Source: Chrysomallon squamiferum
Lineage: Eukaryota; Mollusca; Gastropoda; Neomphalida; Peltospiridae
DNA length: 64,000 bases
Assembly: GCA_012295275.1 (NCBI GenBank)
Contig: CM022668.1
Span: forward strand, 16,415,891-16,479,890
Direction of reading: 5' to 3'
Shown in pieces: positions 58,143 through 64,000 of the stretch; position 1 is the stretch's first letter, and each line of letters begins with the position of its first letter. Below the pieces are notes generated by a model. The model was given only the letters and a program-made list of their open reading frames with translations. It ran no database searches and was not told the DNA's origin. Both the position numbers and the translations under genes were made by a program.

Positions 58143-59520
58143 AATAAATAAATAAATAAAATTGTGGAAGAAGGTTGAATTTATTATAAATGTGGGTTTT
58201 TTCAACCTTCTTCCCCAAACACCAACAAAGAACTGGAAATTAAATTTCAACAAAGTCAGAATTCTTTTTTTTTTTTTTAATATTGTCACTGCACTAAACT
58301 TAATTCATCACTGTATCATTTAGACTGTACAGAATTCAGTTTTAAATTTTATATTCTGTAATATCAAACTACAAAAAATGTATCAGTGACTATTTTATTT
58401 CTAGAAAACACCTCAATCACCTATCATCTATCAATTAAAATAGAAGAAAAATATAAAATAAATGTGTGTGGGTTTTCAGTTACTTCACAATACTAATTTT
58501 TATTACCTGCTTTTTTGCAATAATAAATACCAATGAGCCTAAAAGAAACTGAGAAGTAATTTAGGTAATTTAAAAGCTAAATTTTGTGATGTTTCACTAA
58601 CGACAACATAGTTATTACCTGGTTTGTGACCTCCAGTGTGTTTGGGTTGTATGTTGTGATGCCCATAGTGCCAACAGAGAAAATTCTCTTATATCTGAAA
58701 TTACAAATAATAATAATAATAAGAAGAAATACTAAAATATATAATAATAATAATAATGTTCAAATGAACACGACAGCTGGATACAAATAAATTTGATGCA
58801 AGAGCAGTTTAATGTATTCACACAAATTAACAACCTTTGTTATTTGAATTTTACTGTGCAGAAATATTTTGTAAACAAATAAAAAATGAAACTACAGAAC
58901 GACAATGTTGATATACATTAATTTATGCCTGTGCAGATGAAAGGAGAAACAGCAAAATTGTTTTAAATGTTTCTGATAGGAAACAGGTCAAAACCATCAA
59001 TATTCAAAATATATTCAGAGAGATCCACTATTAAAATTAGCATTTTATAATTCTGAAATCTGAATCTATACCAACTGACCATGAATATATCAGTGGATAG
59101 AATACTGAGATACTGATAAGTGATCCCTGGATCTGTTAGTTTTAATGTCAACACTCAACAATAAATCTCCAAGGCTACTACTATCTAATATATTTTTCAA
59201 GTTTCTGCGTTGGTTATATATTATAAATGTGATTATTAATGAGCAAAATCATCTTAATCCAAATAAATTATATAAGTAATTATAATTGAAAAGGTGTTTG
59301 TTAGTATGATGGATTGAAATGAAATGACAGTATTTTCTAAACTGACTAATTCCATCTTGTATTCTAGTTGTTCTAAACTTGGATGTCTGTTCAAAAAAAC
59401 ATTAATGGAAAGGATAAAAGGTGACTGCAAAACCAAAAAGCTTTTTACTTACTTTCCTTTCCATGAATGTTTTGTGATAAAGTAGCAGGCAACATCTACG
59501 TTGCCTTTCATTGAAGCCAT
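22670..59520 (-). CDS. DNAJC13: DNAJC13 / RME-8, endosomal J-domain protein (54 coding exons)
   Basis: Large peripheral endosomal co-chaperone that recruits Hsc70 and works with retromer/WASH to sort cargo and uncoat clathrin on early endosomes. I placed 54 coding exons by splice phase and similarity to the human protein: 6702 nt, about 2233 residues, against about 2243 in human. Landmarks: N-terminus [20 protein letters not shown], a PH-like PI3P-binding region, IWN repeats near residues 765, 1194, 1635 (IWD) and 1921, a GYF-like segment ([16 protein letters not shown]), a J domain with HPD near residue 1322, armadillo-like helices, and a C-terminal tail with two GYLT motifs. All phases agree except in exons 25 and 41, each of which carries one apparent indel. 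Minisatellites copied from exon edges recur through the introns. The start ATG at 59520 lies 5 nt after an acceptor, so exon 1 of the mRNA is non-coding. Confidence 0.96.
22790..23115. repeat. AAAC/AAAT-rich low-complexity tract, DNAJC13 intron 53
   Basis: Degenerate AAACA and AAATA units for about 300 bp, including a poly-A run at about 23046-23069. It lies just upstream (minus strand) of exon 54's acceptor. Confidence 0.9.
23319..24899. repeat. About 100-bp minisatellite carrying 13 copies of the DNAJC13 exon 53 3' end and donor
   Basis: Read on the minus strand, each unit holds the last 40 nt of exon 53 (from CTGTTCATCACAG to CTGACAG) followed by the donor GTAAACAC. A spacer rich in TGTATGTAAC completes the unit. 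Copies of ATCCAGAAATGTTGGAGTC (plus strand) sit near 23391, 23488, 23584, 23701, 23862, 24128 (one-base variant), 24219, 24319, 24421, 24517, 24614, 24716 and 24813; the exon itself follows at 24908. Spacer length varies through internal CATACTACACA repeats. Confidence 0.95.
25000..25575. repeat. About 27-44-bp minisatellite carrying some 17 copies of the DNAJC13 exon 53 acceptor
   Basis: On the minus strand each unit reads GTGTTACAG|ATAACTAGTTGAG. The real acceptor reads TGTGTTACAG|ATAACTGGG. The first 6-7 nt of the exon are therefore included in each copy. Units lie immediately upstream of the true acceptor (25000-25002) with no gap. Confidence 0.93.
25868..25988. repeat. About 27-bp tandem repeat, five copies, DNAJC13 intron 52
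   Basis: GATCTTGGGACATGTTTGAGA recurs up to the exon 52 donor at 25994. It does not contain exon sequence. Confidence 0.9.
27210..27380. repeat. Two-copy duplication of the DNAJC13 exon 50 acceptor edge
   Basis: About 82 bp, including CCAAAACCTCTCCCTGGAAAA (acceptor plus about 13 nt of exon, minus strand), occurs at the exon edge near 27217 and again near 27301. It is followed both times by TACACCACTGTCAGTCA and ACACTGTAATTC. Confidence 0.9.
27545..28420. repeat. About 38-bp minisatellite with some 20 copies of the DNAJC13 exon 49 donor
   Basis: Plus-strand unit: TTGACTTACGTCAGGTAATGAG, then TTCAGTATAAAGATA. Minus strand: CTGAC|GTAAGTCAAATATC. The real exon 49 ends ACTGAC|GTAAGTCAAATATC at 28416. 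The last few exon bases plus the full donor are reiterated down the intron. Confidence 0.92.
31366..31635. repeat. 24-bp tandem repeat, about 11 copies, DNAJC13 intron 44
   Basis: Units of the form CTACAACTGACATAAAACTATCAT with minor variants. They start about 30 bp from the exon 45 acceptor but contain no exon sequence. Confidence 0.92.
31912..32800. repeat. About 100-bp minisatellite with six to eight copies of the DNAJC13 exon 44 acceptor, interleaved with (GT)n
   Basis: Each unit contains, on the minus strand, TCTGTTACAG|TATCTGCACTCTCTGATGAT (acceptor plus the first 20 nt of exon 44) followed by a (GT/CA)n run of variable length. Clear copies lie near 32023, 32103, 32226, 32329, 32572 and 32677, with degenerate ones near 32440 and 32780. 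Confidence 0.93.
32881..32960. repeat. Duplicated 3' edge of DNAJC13 exon 43
   Basis: The plus-strand block ACTTGGGCCTGGGAACCTAA occurs at 32881 and 32933. The upstream (minus strand) copy is in frame and ends CCCAA|GTATTT. The downstream copy ends CCCAA|GTAAGT but is reached only through an in-frame TGA. Confidence 0.88.
33590..33870. repeat. (CA)n/(CAGA)n composite microsatellite, DNAJC13 intron 41
   Basis: CACACA, CAGA and CCCA units alternate for about 280 bp, adjoining the exon 41 donor. Overlapping open frames on both strands are composition artefacts. Confidence 0.96.
34425..34630. repeat. About 25-bp minisatellite at the DNAJC13 exon 40 donor
   Basis: Units GAGTTTAAAATCAACA with CTCTCTGA/CCTCTGA variants. 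On the minus strand, AGAG|GTTTGTTGATTTT of the real donor is repeated (clear copy near 34501-34514). About eight units lie between 34430 and the exon end at 34621. Confidence 0.8.
35394..35610. repeat. Two-copy (plus partial) duplication of the DNAJC13 exon 39 acceptor edge
   Basis: A block of about 100 bp beginning CCACACAACACAGGTCTTG occurs at 35392 and 35491. It carries CTATCAG|AATCTTCAAGACC (acceptor plus about 24 nt of exon). A third copy keeps only its first few bases. Confidence 0.9.
36020..36195. repeat. About 25-bp repeat of the DNAJC13 exon 38 acceptor tract
   Basis: GTGAAAACATTTCATTAAAAACA recurs about six times starting at the acceptor (36020). It copies the polypyrimidine tract but not the exon. 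Confidence 0.85.
37542..40943 (-). other. DNAJC13: DNAJC13 coding exons 31-36: second IWN repeat and J domain
   Basis: Exons 40743-40943, 39487-39641, 39123-39324, 38602-38717, 38230-38308, 37542-37674. Exon 32 contains [12 protein letters not shown]. The J domain spans exons 34-36: [12 protein letters not shown], then [21 protein letters not shown], then VNKAYEFL. The HPD triplet that stimulates Hsc70 ATPase is intact at 38248-38256. Exon 32 joins exon 33 in frame only through the GC donor AG|GCAGGT at 39486. Confidence 0.92.
40080..40790. repeat. About 100-bp minisatellite with five to six copies of the DNAJC13 exon 31 3' end and donor
   Basis: Each unit carries, minus strand, the last 40 or so nt of exon 31 (CACTCATCTCAAACAGGC through GCTGAGGAA) plus GTAAGT and about 55 nt of intron. 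Copies of GGAATGCCTGTTTGAGATGAG (plus strand) lie near 40327, 40461, 40558, 40657 and in the exon at 40757. A degraded copy lies near 40157. Confidence 0.92.
41297..41440. repeat. About 40-bp repeat of the DNAJC13 exon 30 acceptor region
   Basis: AAATGACATTATTTTACAGTTTTATAAAGA recurs about four times, beginning at the acceptor, without exon bases. Confidence 0.85.
43655..43856. repeat. CTA/CTG/CAA trinucleotide microsatellites, DNAJC13 intron 25
   Basis: Mixed ACT, GCT and ACA units for about 200 bp, ending at the exon 25 donor (43859). ACTAATGACAACAA occurs at the inner end and again inside exon 25 at about 43876. Confidence 0.93.
43955..44495. repeat. 77-bp minisatellite carrying seven copies of the DNAJC13 exon 25 acceptor and first 60 nt of exon
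   Basis: Minus-strand units read TTGTTTTACAG|ATACGAG, continue through CTGCTAACCCCCAAGG and end AACATGAAG. CTTCATGTTAACC starts at 43957 (true exon), 44034, 44111, 44188, 44265, 44345 and 44422. The spacing is 77, 77, 77, 77, 80, 77. The exon copies are nearly identical to the coding exon. Confidence 0.96.
47390..47530. repeat. About 75-bp degenerate tandem repeat, two to three copies, DNAJC13 intron 18
   Basis: TAACATCCACTT(G/A)TG with flanking TTAG(C/T)AGAT(C/T)TTC recurs near 47379, 47437 and in weaker form at 47502. No exon sequence is involved. Confidence 0.65.
49323..49656. mobile_element. Pogo/Tigger-like MITE in DNAJC13 intron 15
   Basis: A 330-bp non-coding element runs from 49325 to 49654. 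Its terminal inverted repeats are nearly perfect over about 20 bp: left CACGTACCGGACCAATTATCC, right (reversed) CAGGTACCGGATCAATTATCC. TA dinucleotides flank both ends, consistent with a Tc1/mariner-pogo target duplication. The inner repeats share CCAGAAAACTGGAA. TTATCCGG in the termini resembles pogo-type elements. No transposase is present. Confidence 0.75.
50525..50880. repeat. About 165-bp tandem duplication next to DNAJC13 exon 14's acceptor
   Basis: GTCTGTTATAATACA...TTTTAAAAACAGCA(C/T)GTTAATAC and the following block recur at 50532 and 50703, both ending in GTGTGTGTAT(C/G). The first copy starts about 12 nt from the acceptor. Confidence 0.88.
51425..51695. mobile_element. Diverged relative of the same MITE in DNAJC13 intron 12
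   Basis: The left part (ACCTGCCGTCTTGAAATCAAG, then ATCCAGAAAACTGG) and right part (ATCTGGACCATCTCCAG, CCTGATAAATAATTTGGTGC) match the subterminal motifs of the 49325 element in the same order. Ends have decayed and no target duplication is clear. The intron also holds a long A-run at about 51790-51851. Confidence 0.5.
52500..52775. repeat. 54-bp minisatellite with five copies of the DNAJC13 exon 11 donor
   Basis: CTCAGCAGCTCACTAAAATAA with TTACTAGTTTCTACATGTAC recurs five times. On the minus strand each unit contains GAG|GTACATGTAGAAACTAG, repeating the real donor CCAG|GTACATGTAG at 52769. Confidence 0.9.
53160..53400. repeat. Duplicated DNAJC13 exon 10 acceptor edge plus (CA)n
   Basis: The block TCCAGCAGAGAGGCAATCAG through CATCTCTG (27 nt of exon plus the acceptor) and its flank ATCACAACACTTTTAACACA occur at 53152 and again at 53230. 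A CACACA/CTGACA array extends to 53396. Confidence 0.9.
55990..56082. repeat. (TAA)n microsatellite, about 90 bp, DNAJC13 intron 5
   Basis: Uninterrupted TAA/ATA trinucleotides. Further short TAA/AATA tracts occur at 57159-57199 and 58108-58158. Confidence 0.96.
56640..56845. repeat. About 60-bp tandem repeat, three to four copies, DNAJC13 intron 4
   Basis: ATATAGTACAGTATTTTAATAATAGTCT followed by a TTATACATCATTAATATG block recurs. The array does not touch an exon. Confidence 0.85.
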
Positions 59521-60587
59521 TGTAACTGAAAACACATCAAAATAATTATTAATAAGATTAAAATGAATTATACTAGTGTATCTTGTTTTCAAAACAAAAC
59601 TTATTTTGGATGTTGACATTTCTTTTAATTTTGTAAACAAGATACAGTATTATAATTAATTTGAATGTTCAGTTACACAGATAAATTTATTCACTTCATA
59701 CATTTAAACACATAATTTTACTGAAACAAAGCCTCTATTATATTTAATAATTATTACTTATTTAGTTCATATTTTTTCTTTCATTTAATGTGATATAATT
59801 TCAGAAAAGGTACAAATTACATTTTGTTTCATACAAATGGATAATAAATAAAATATATTTATCAAATATTAATTTATTTTATTTATTATTATTATTTTTT
59901 TTAAATGTTATTTATTTATATAATAAAATCAAGGCAAGCATTTAGCAAGGCAAAAAGACAAAATCTATCATACAAAACATACCAACATTATTCATCATGA
60001 GTTTGACATGTTTCTAAAAAATAAACAGGGGGCGGAAATGTCCTAAATTACTAGGGAGTGATATCATGTTATATTTTTTCACAATAATATAATTAATAAT
60101 TGATGTTTAAAAAAATATGCATGGTTAACATCAATATGAATTCAATATAAATAATTCGCAATTGATAATTCACCGACTTATGTAAATAATAACCAGTTTC
60201 TTAAAATTAAATCTCAAGAAATTAAAACATTAGTAATTTAATAATCATCGATTCATTGAATCATTGTAGTTTTTATTTGATTTCAATTTGGGTATTATAT
60301 TTAATGTTCGAACAGAATATTTTAAAAATACTGTATTAAACAGAAAATAATATTCTACTGATATTTAATTTCTAGTATCAATTTATCATATAATTATGAT
60401 GTATCATATTGAATTTTAATATATCTTCCTGTGACACAAGTCGGTAGTCCGTTTTAGTTTCTAATCATGACTAGCCGGAGATAACAACATATTTTATAAC
60501 GCCATATATAGGTATAATGCGAAGACAGTCAGCCTACAACATATACATCAATGCAGTACGAACGACAGTGTACATATTTATTATTAC

Positions 60588-60720
60588 CTGAAAAATACAG
60601 GCTTTATCTTGAAAAATTGGACTTCATTTTAGCAGAAGCTGCCATGTTTTCGTTACTTCCGCCTTTGAGTCTGCGCAAGGCGATAACTCCCTCCCACCTC
60701 TCGCGAGACATCATTATGGC
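60588..60720 (-). promoter_or_regulatory. DNAJC13: DNAJC13 non-coding first exon and promoter elements
   Basis: A donor TTTTTCAG|GTAATAATA (minus strand) at 60587 fits the acceptor at 59526 just before the start codon, so a 5' UTR exon of roughly 100 nt is expected here. The region is locally GC-richer. It contains the palindrome TCTCGCGAGA at 60699-60708 (a TATA-less core-promoter element known as the BANP site in vertebrates), an ETS-like GCGGAAGT (minus strand, 60655-60662) and a YY1-like AACATGGCAGC (minus strand, around 60638-60648). The ATGs in this exon would be upstream ORFs. The transcription start is inferred, not seen. Confidence 0.6.
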
Positions 60721-61214
60721 AGTCTGATTCTCATGTTGTACGTGATTTTTCGAGATTACAAAGATATTAGCGAAGTTCTTCGCAATTAAATTATTATTCG
60801 TGATTCTGCAAGATTGAGCATTTTTATTTTCAAACAAACACAGTTATAATTATATTTTTACAAATTTTGCTCCGACATTCAATTATTCTGAGAGAAAGAG
60901 AGAGGGGAAAAAAATAAAAAATAAAAATAAATATTCGTTTAAAAGTTCAGCATTATAAATTTGCATGTACTATTTTGTTAACATTATCAGAACTATATTG
61001 ACATTTCGAACCCGTAAAACAATTTAACGTTTGAAATATAAGAATGAACATTAAAAAAAAATAAAAATAAAAAAATAAAAAAAAAGACTGATAAAGCGAC
61101 ATCATGCAGTAATCTCAGTGTGTTATATTTACACCAGCAAAGGTCACAAAGTCCATTTATATTACTGTAAATAAATGATAAAATACAACAACAACAAAAA
61201 GAACAACAACAACA

Positions 61215-61248
<34 letters not shown>

Positions 61249-62003
61249 ATAATAATAATAATAATAACAACAACAACAACAATAATAATAATTTTTAACT
61301 GTTTATATTTGTGTTAGTAAATAACGTTACTAGTTTTCTTCTGTTTTGTCATTGACGAAAGCTTGAGTTACTAATGTCACCTTTGTTTACACTTGTATTA
61401 GAAATATCTCATTTTTACAAGAACATAGTTGCGTCAATTGGTACAAATAAAGTAACATGATAATATTTATTTATTTATTTACTGATAATTAGAACAGTTG
61501 ATAATGAATTCTATAAGCTGGTTATTTTCTTGTTTCAATAAGTTCGTTGAATTTGTTTGTGTTATTTTGTGTGTTTTGTTAAAGAACGTATGTCTGTGCT
61601 TTTGATTCAAATTCAAATAAAATGAAAGCGCCAAAACTGGTAAAAGCTTAATTTAAGGATTTAAACAATACAGATAAAATTATTTTGTACGGGCTGAGTC
61701 AGTTTCGTTGTTGGAAAATGGAAAAACAAGTTAAATTCCTTTTAATATGCTTGCGAAATATATTTTTACAGATTTAGAGGTAGAAGAACACAGCACTTTC
61801 CTTAAATTTTTATGACGTCAAAAAATGAAATTATTATTCACCATAAAAGAATAGCGCACCCTTGAACGGTGGATTTTATATGTTTTTTTTGTTTTGTTGT
61901 TGTTTTTATCAGTATAGTTATGATGGTCAAACACATGTCATATTCCCAGGCTATATCTGTTAATCCTGAGTGTTATGTGTAATTCATACACGTTAAATAA
62001 AAC
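60721..62003. other. Divergent intergenic interval between DNAJC13 and the dcd1-like gene
   Basis: No gene is supported. AT-rich sequence includes A/T homopolymers near 60909 and 61053-61085 and (CTA)n/(AAT)n/(CAA)n at about 61211-61292. The promoter of the plus-strand gene must lie toward 62003, but I cannot place it. Confidence 0.55.
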
Positions 62004-63297
62004 ATGTTTCGCTTTCTTGTCTTAGTTACATTTGTTTTAACGGAAACAGACGTTATTAATGCTGCATACTGCAGTGGTAAGGTACGTGTTTATCAGTTCA
62101 TTTATCCTTTTGAAGAACCTGGCAAAATATATATATATATTTGATTGGTTTTCATTATTTATTATTTGCATGACCAGGACGGATCTAGTCGTGTTATTAG
62201 GGAGGTTTTGATTGGTGGATACATGAAAACGAGCTACGTAATGTTACATCATCAAACATAGATGACAATATTTTTATATTTTGATTTTAATTGTCGACAG
62301 TATGTATGTCTAGCGTAACGTAATTTATACAGTAAATAAGTGATTTTTAGTTTACCGAATTGTCGAACGTTTATTATTTTGCTATGTAGCCTATTTCGGT
62401 TACCTCACATCAGCCAAACACAACCTGGATTACGTCACGTCGATGCATCCCTGAGCTTTATCCCGTTCTAGCAAGTTCTCTAGGAATGATATACAGAAGT
62501 TCAAAGTATTCTCTTTTTGAATGATGCACAGACTAACAATCCTTAGTTTCACATCGTTAATATTACATTGAAATGATACACCATTGATTACATATGATGA
62601 TTATATAGAACTGTATTTCAGCCAGACCCCAAAGCCAAACCGAATCACATACCAGTGGACACAGGATCGCCTCGTCTCATCAAAACCGTCCACAACGGTA
62701 AACTGTACAGAGCTGGTACAGGCGAGGATGAAATAGACATTGTCCACGTTTGGGGTAAGTGTGAACAAAAATCTATATAAACCTAAAAATAAGAGATGGA
62801 CTGAAACATTTAATAGCGTCTTGTTAAACATATTTTATCTTCGATATAGGAATTCGCCTTATCTAAAATATTTTATTACTAATATATGGAATCTCCTAAT
62901 TTAAAATATTTAATTAGTAAATTAAGAATTTCTTTAATTTAAAGTACGTTGTTTGTTTTTTTTGTTTGTTTTTTAACGGATAGACAGATTCTTCAGGTTT
63001 AAAATATTTAATTATCGATCTAAGGATTCGGCGGTTTATAATGATTATATGTGCATGGTGTTAGTACATATTTTTACTGACGTGTGGTTTTCCTAGGTAA
63101 GCCCTATGACATGGGATATGCTCATGGCAGTTTGCAGAAGGAAAAAGTGAAGCAGATGACTGACAGGGTCTGGGACTATTTAGTAGAACAAGCTGCGAGT
63201 ATTTTCATTTTTTTTTTTGTATAATACGTGACACTGAAGAATAATTGCATCTGTAATAATCTAAGCTTATATGTATGTTTGTGTCTTTGTTTCTATT

Positions 63298-63349
<52 letters not shown>

Positions 63350-63734
63350 TGTGTGTGTGTGCGCGCTGTTTTATGCATTTATTAAGATCTAAATAAATTA
63401 TGTGACATAGAGAAACAGATTTTGATAAGATCCATCAGTATCAGGATCGTCTGACCCATTTCAGTCAAAAGTGATTGAACAACTGAACAATTTCATCAGC
63501 ATCATCGTTCAATTTATACATATAATTTAATAAAGTATAATCGACTACCTCTAATACAATGAACTATTCTCTTGGTTAGATATACTGGTTGTAAGCATTT
63601 CATATAACAGTTGGCAAAGGGGAAAGGGGAAATTCGAGCCAAAAGGGCCTTTACATGTTCAAAACTATCCGCTGCTTTGGTTTACGTTTCTCTCTGAAGA
63701 AGAAGAAAAAGTTTCTTATTTTTCTTATTATTTC

Positions 63735-63775
<41 letters not shown>

Positions 63776-63879
63776 ATTATTATTATTTTTTTTTTTTATT
63801 ATACCTTTTTCCAGACCGAGGCTTTAAACAAAACTCTGCACTTTAAAGAATGGTTTCTGAAGGATGTTGCTAATTTGGG
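62004..63879 (+). CDS. dcd1-like / peptidase C45-like secreted hydrolase, first four coding exons (gene continues beyond window)
   Basis: Exons 62004-62081, 62622-62754, 63097-63194 and 63815-63879 join in frame to about 124 residues. The start MFRFLVLVTFVLTETDVINA is a signal peptide. Then come PRLIKTVHNGKLYRAG, VHVWGKPYDMGYAHGSLQKE and a helical stretch ending HFKEWFLKDVANLG. The G-x-x-YDMGYAHG motif and order match the dcd1A/dcd1B family (acyl-CoA:6-APA acyltransferase-like Ntn hydrolases, peptidase C45), secreted or lysosomal proteins abundant in molluscs. The nucleophile cysteine of the family lies further downstream, outside the window. Exon 1 ends at GGTAAG|GTACGT, because the earlier GT (62077) shifts exon 2 into a stop. 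Exon 3 appears to use a GC donor (GCT|GCGAGT). Substrate unknown. Confidence 0.78.
63300..63362. repeat. (GT)n microsatellite, dcd1-like intron 3
   Basis: GTGT dinucleotides for about 60 bp. Later in the same intron a (TTG)n/(TTA)n run at about 63737-63786 precedes the exon 4 acceptor. Confidence 0.95.
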
Positions 63880-63900
63880 GTAAACTGTTATTCCTTCAGA

Positions 63901-64000
63901 TTATTTGAATACAAAATATATGTACAGCAATTTACTAATTAACTTTCAGATTATTTGAACACAAAATATATGTACAGCAATTTACTAATTAACTTTCAGA
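63901..64000. repeat. 50-bp tandem repeat running off the window end, dcd1-like intron 4
   Basis: Two exact-length copies (63901-63950, 63951-64000) of a unit beginning TTATTTGAA and ending TTAACTTTCAGA differ by one base. The unit contains an acceptor-like TTTCAG. The array starts about 20 bp after the exon 4 donor. Confidence 0.9.

Larger units (their letters stand above)
52770..59520 (-). other. DNAJC13: DNAJC13 coding exons 1-11: N-terminal PH-like, PI3P-binding region
   Basis: Exons (high to low): 59453-59520, 58619-58694, 57920-58069, 57097-57138, 56283-56429, 55691-55744, 55142-55284, 54515-54674, 53847-53938, 53081-53178, 52770-52838. The translation tracks the RME-8 N-terminus: [72 protein letters not shown]. 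In worms and humans this region binds PI3P and targets early endosomes. All eleven exons have canonical GT-AG boundaries. Confidence 0.9.

Noticed and set aside
22670-59520. DNAJC13 as a pseudogene because of two frame breaks
   Set aside because: 54 exons keep phase, length, HPD and IWN motifs, and splice sites; two isolated indels next to microsatellites are better explained by assembly error or recent variants.
62077-62081. Earlier donor (AGTG|GTAAGG) for dcd1-like exon 1
   Set aside because: Gives phase 1 and a stop within exon 2; the GTACGT donor five bases later keeps the family sequence.

Overview
The window is AT-rich eukaryotic nuclear DNA, dense in microsatellites, with short introns (mostly 0.3-1.5 kb). 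Three protein-coding genes are present. Their content (a two-lectin adhesion GPCR, a full-length DNAJC13/RME-8, a dcd1-like secreted Ntn hydrolase) and the hAT and pogo-like repeat debris fit an invertebrate animal, plausibly a lophotrochozoan such as a mollusc. The species cannot be fixed from the sequence alone.

Layout. (1) 398-17189, plus strand: a 22-exon adhesion G-protein-coupled receptor of about 1245 residues. Its order is signal peptide, two C-type lectin-like domains, an Ig-like domain, an unrecognised segment, a hormone-receptor-like cysteine module, GAIN/GPS with an intact CDHLT cleavage site, seven transmembrane helices and a short tail. A decayed hAT transposase lies in its intron 14. 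(2) 17190-22669: convergent intergenic/3' UTR region. (3) 22670-60700, minus strand: DNAJC13 (RME-8), with 54 coding exons giving about 2233 residues plus a non-coding first exon. It carries four IWN repeats, a GYF-like segment and a J domain with HPD. Its reading frame is intact except for two single-site lesions, in exons 25 and 41. (4) 60700-62003: divergent promoter interval. (5) 62004 to beyond the window end, plus strand: the first four coding exons of a dcd1/peptidase C45-like secreted hydrolase.

Most unusual feature. In both large genes, minisatellite arrays repeatedly contain copies of the neighbouring exon's own edge: a few to about 65 nt of exon plus the real 5' or 3' splice site. 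I count about 16 of 76 exons, 17 edges in all. Examples are seven splice donors spaced exactly 55 nt apart after GPCR exon 21, seven acceptor-plus-exon copies at DNAJC13 exon 25, and DNAJC13 exon 53, which is flanked by an acceptor-derived array on one side and a donor-derived array on the other. Three introns also appear to use GC-AG rather than GT-AG boundaries.

The genes are not a pathway unit. The receptor is a cell-surface protein, DNAJC13 acts on early endosomes with Hsc70 and retromer, and the dcd1-like enzyme is probably secreted or lysosomal. Exon coordinates were derived by hand from splice phase and protein similarity recalled from the families; no search was run.
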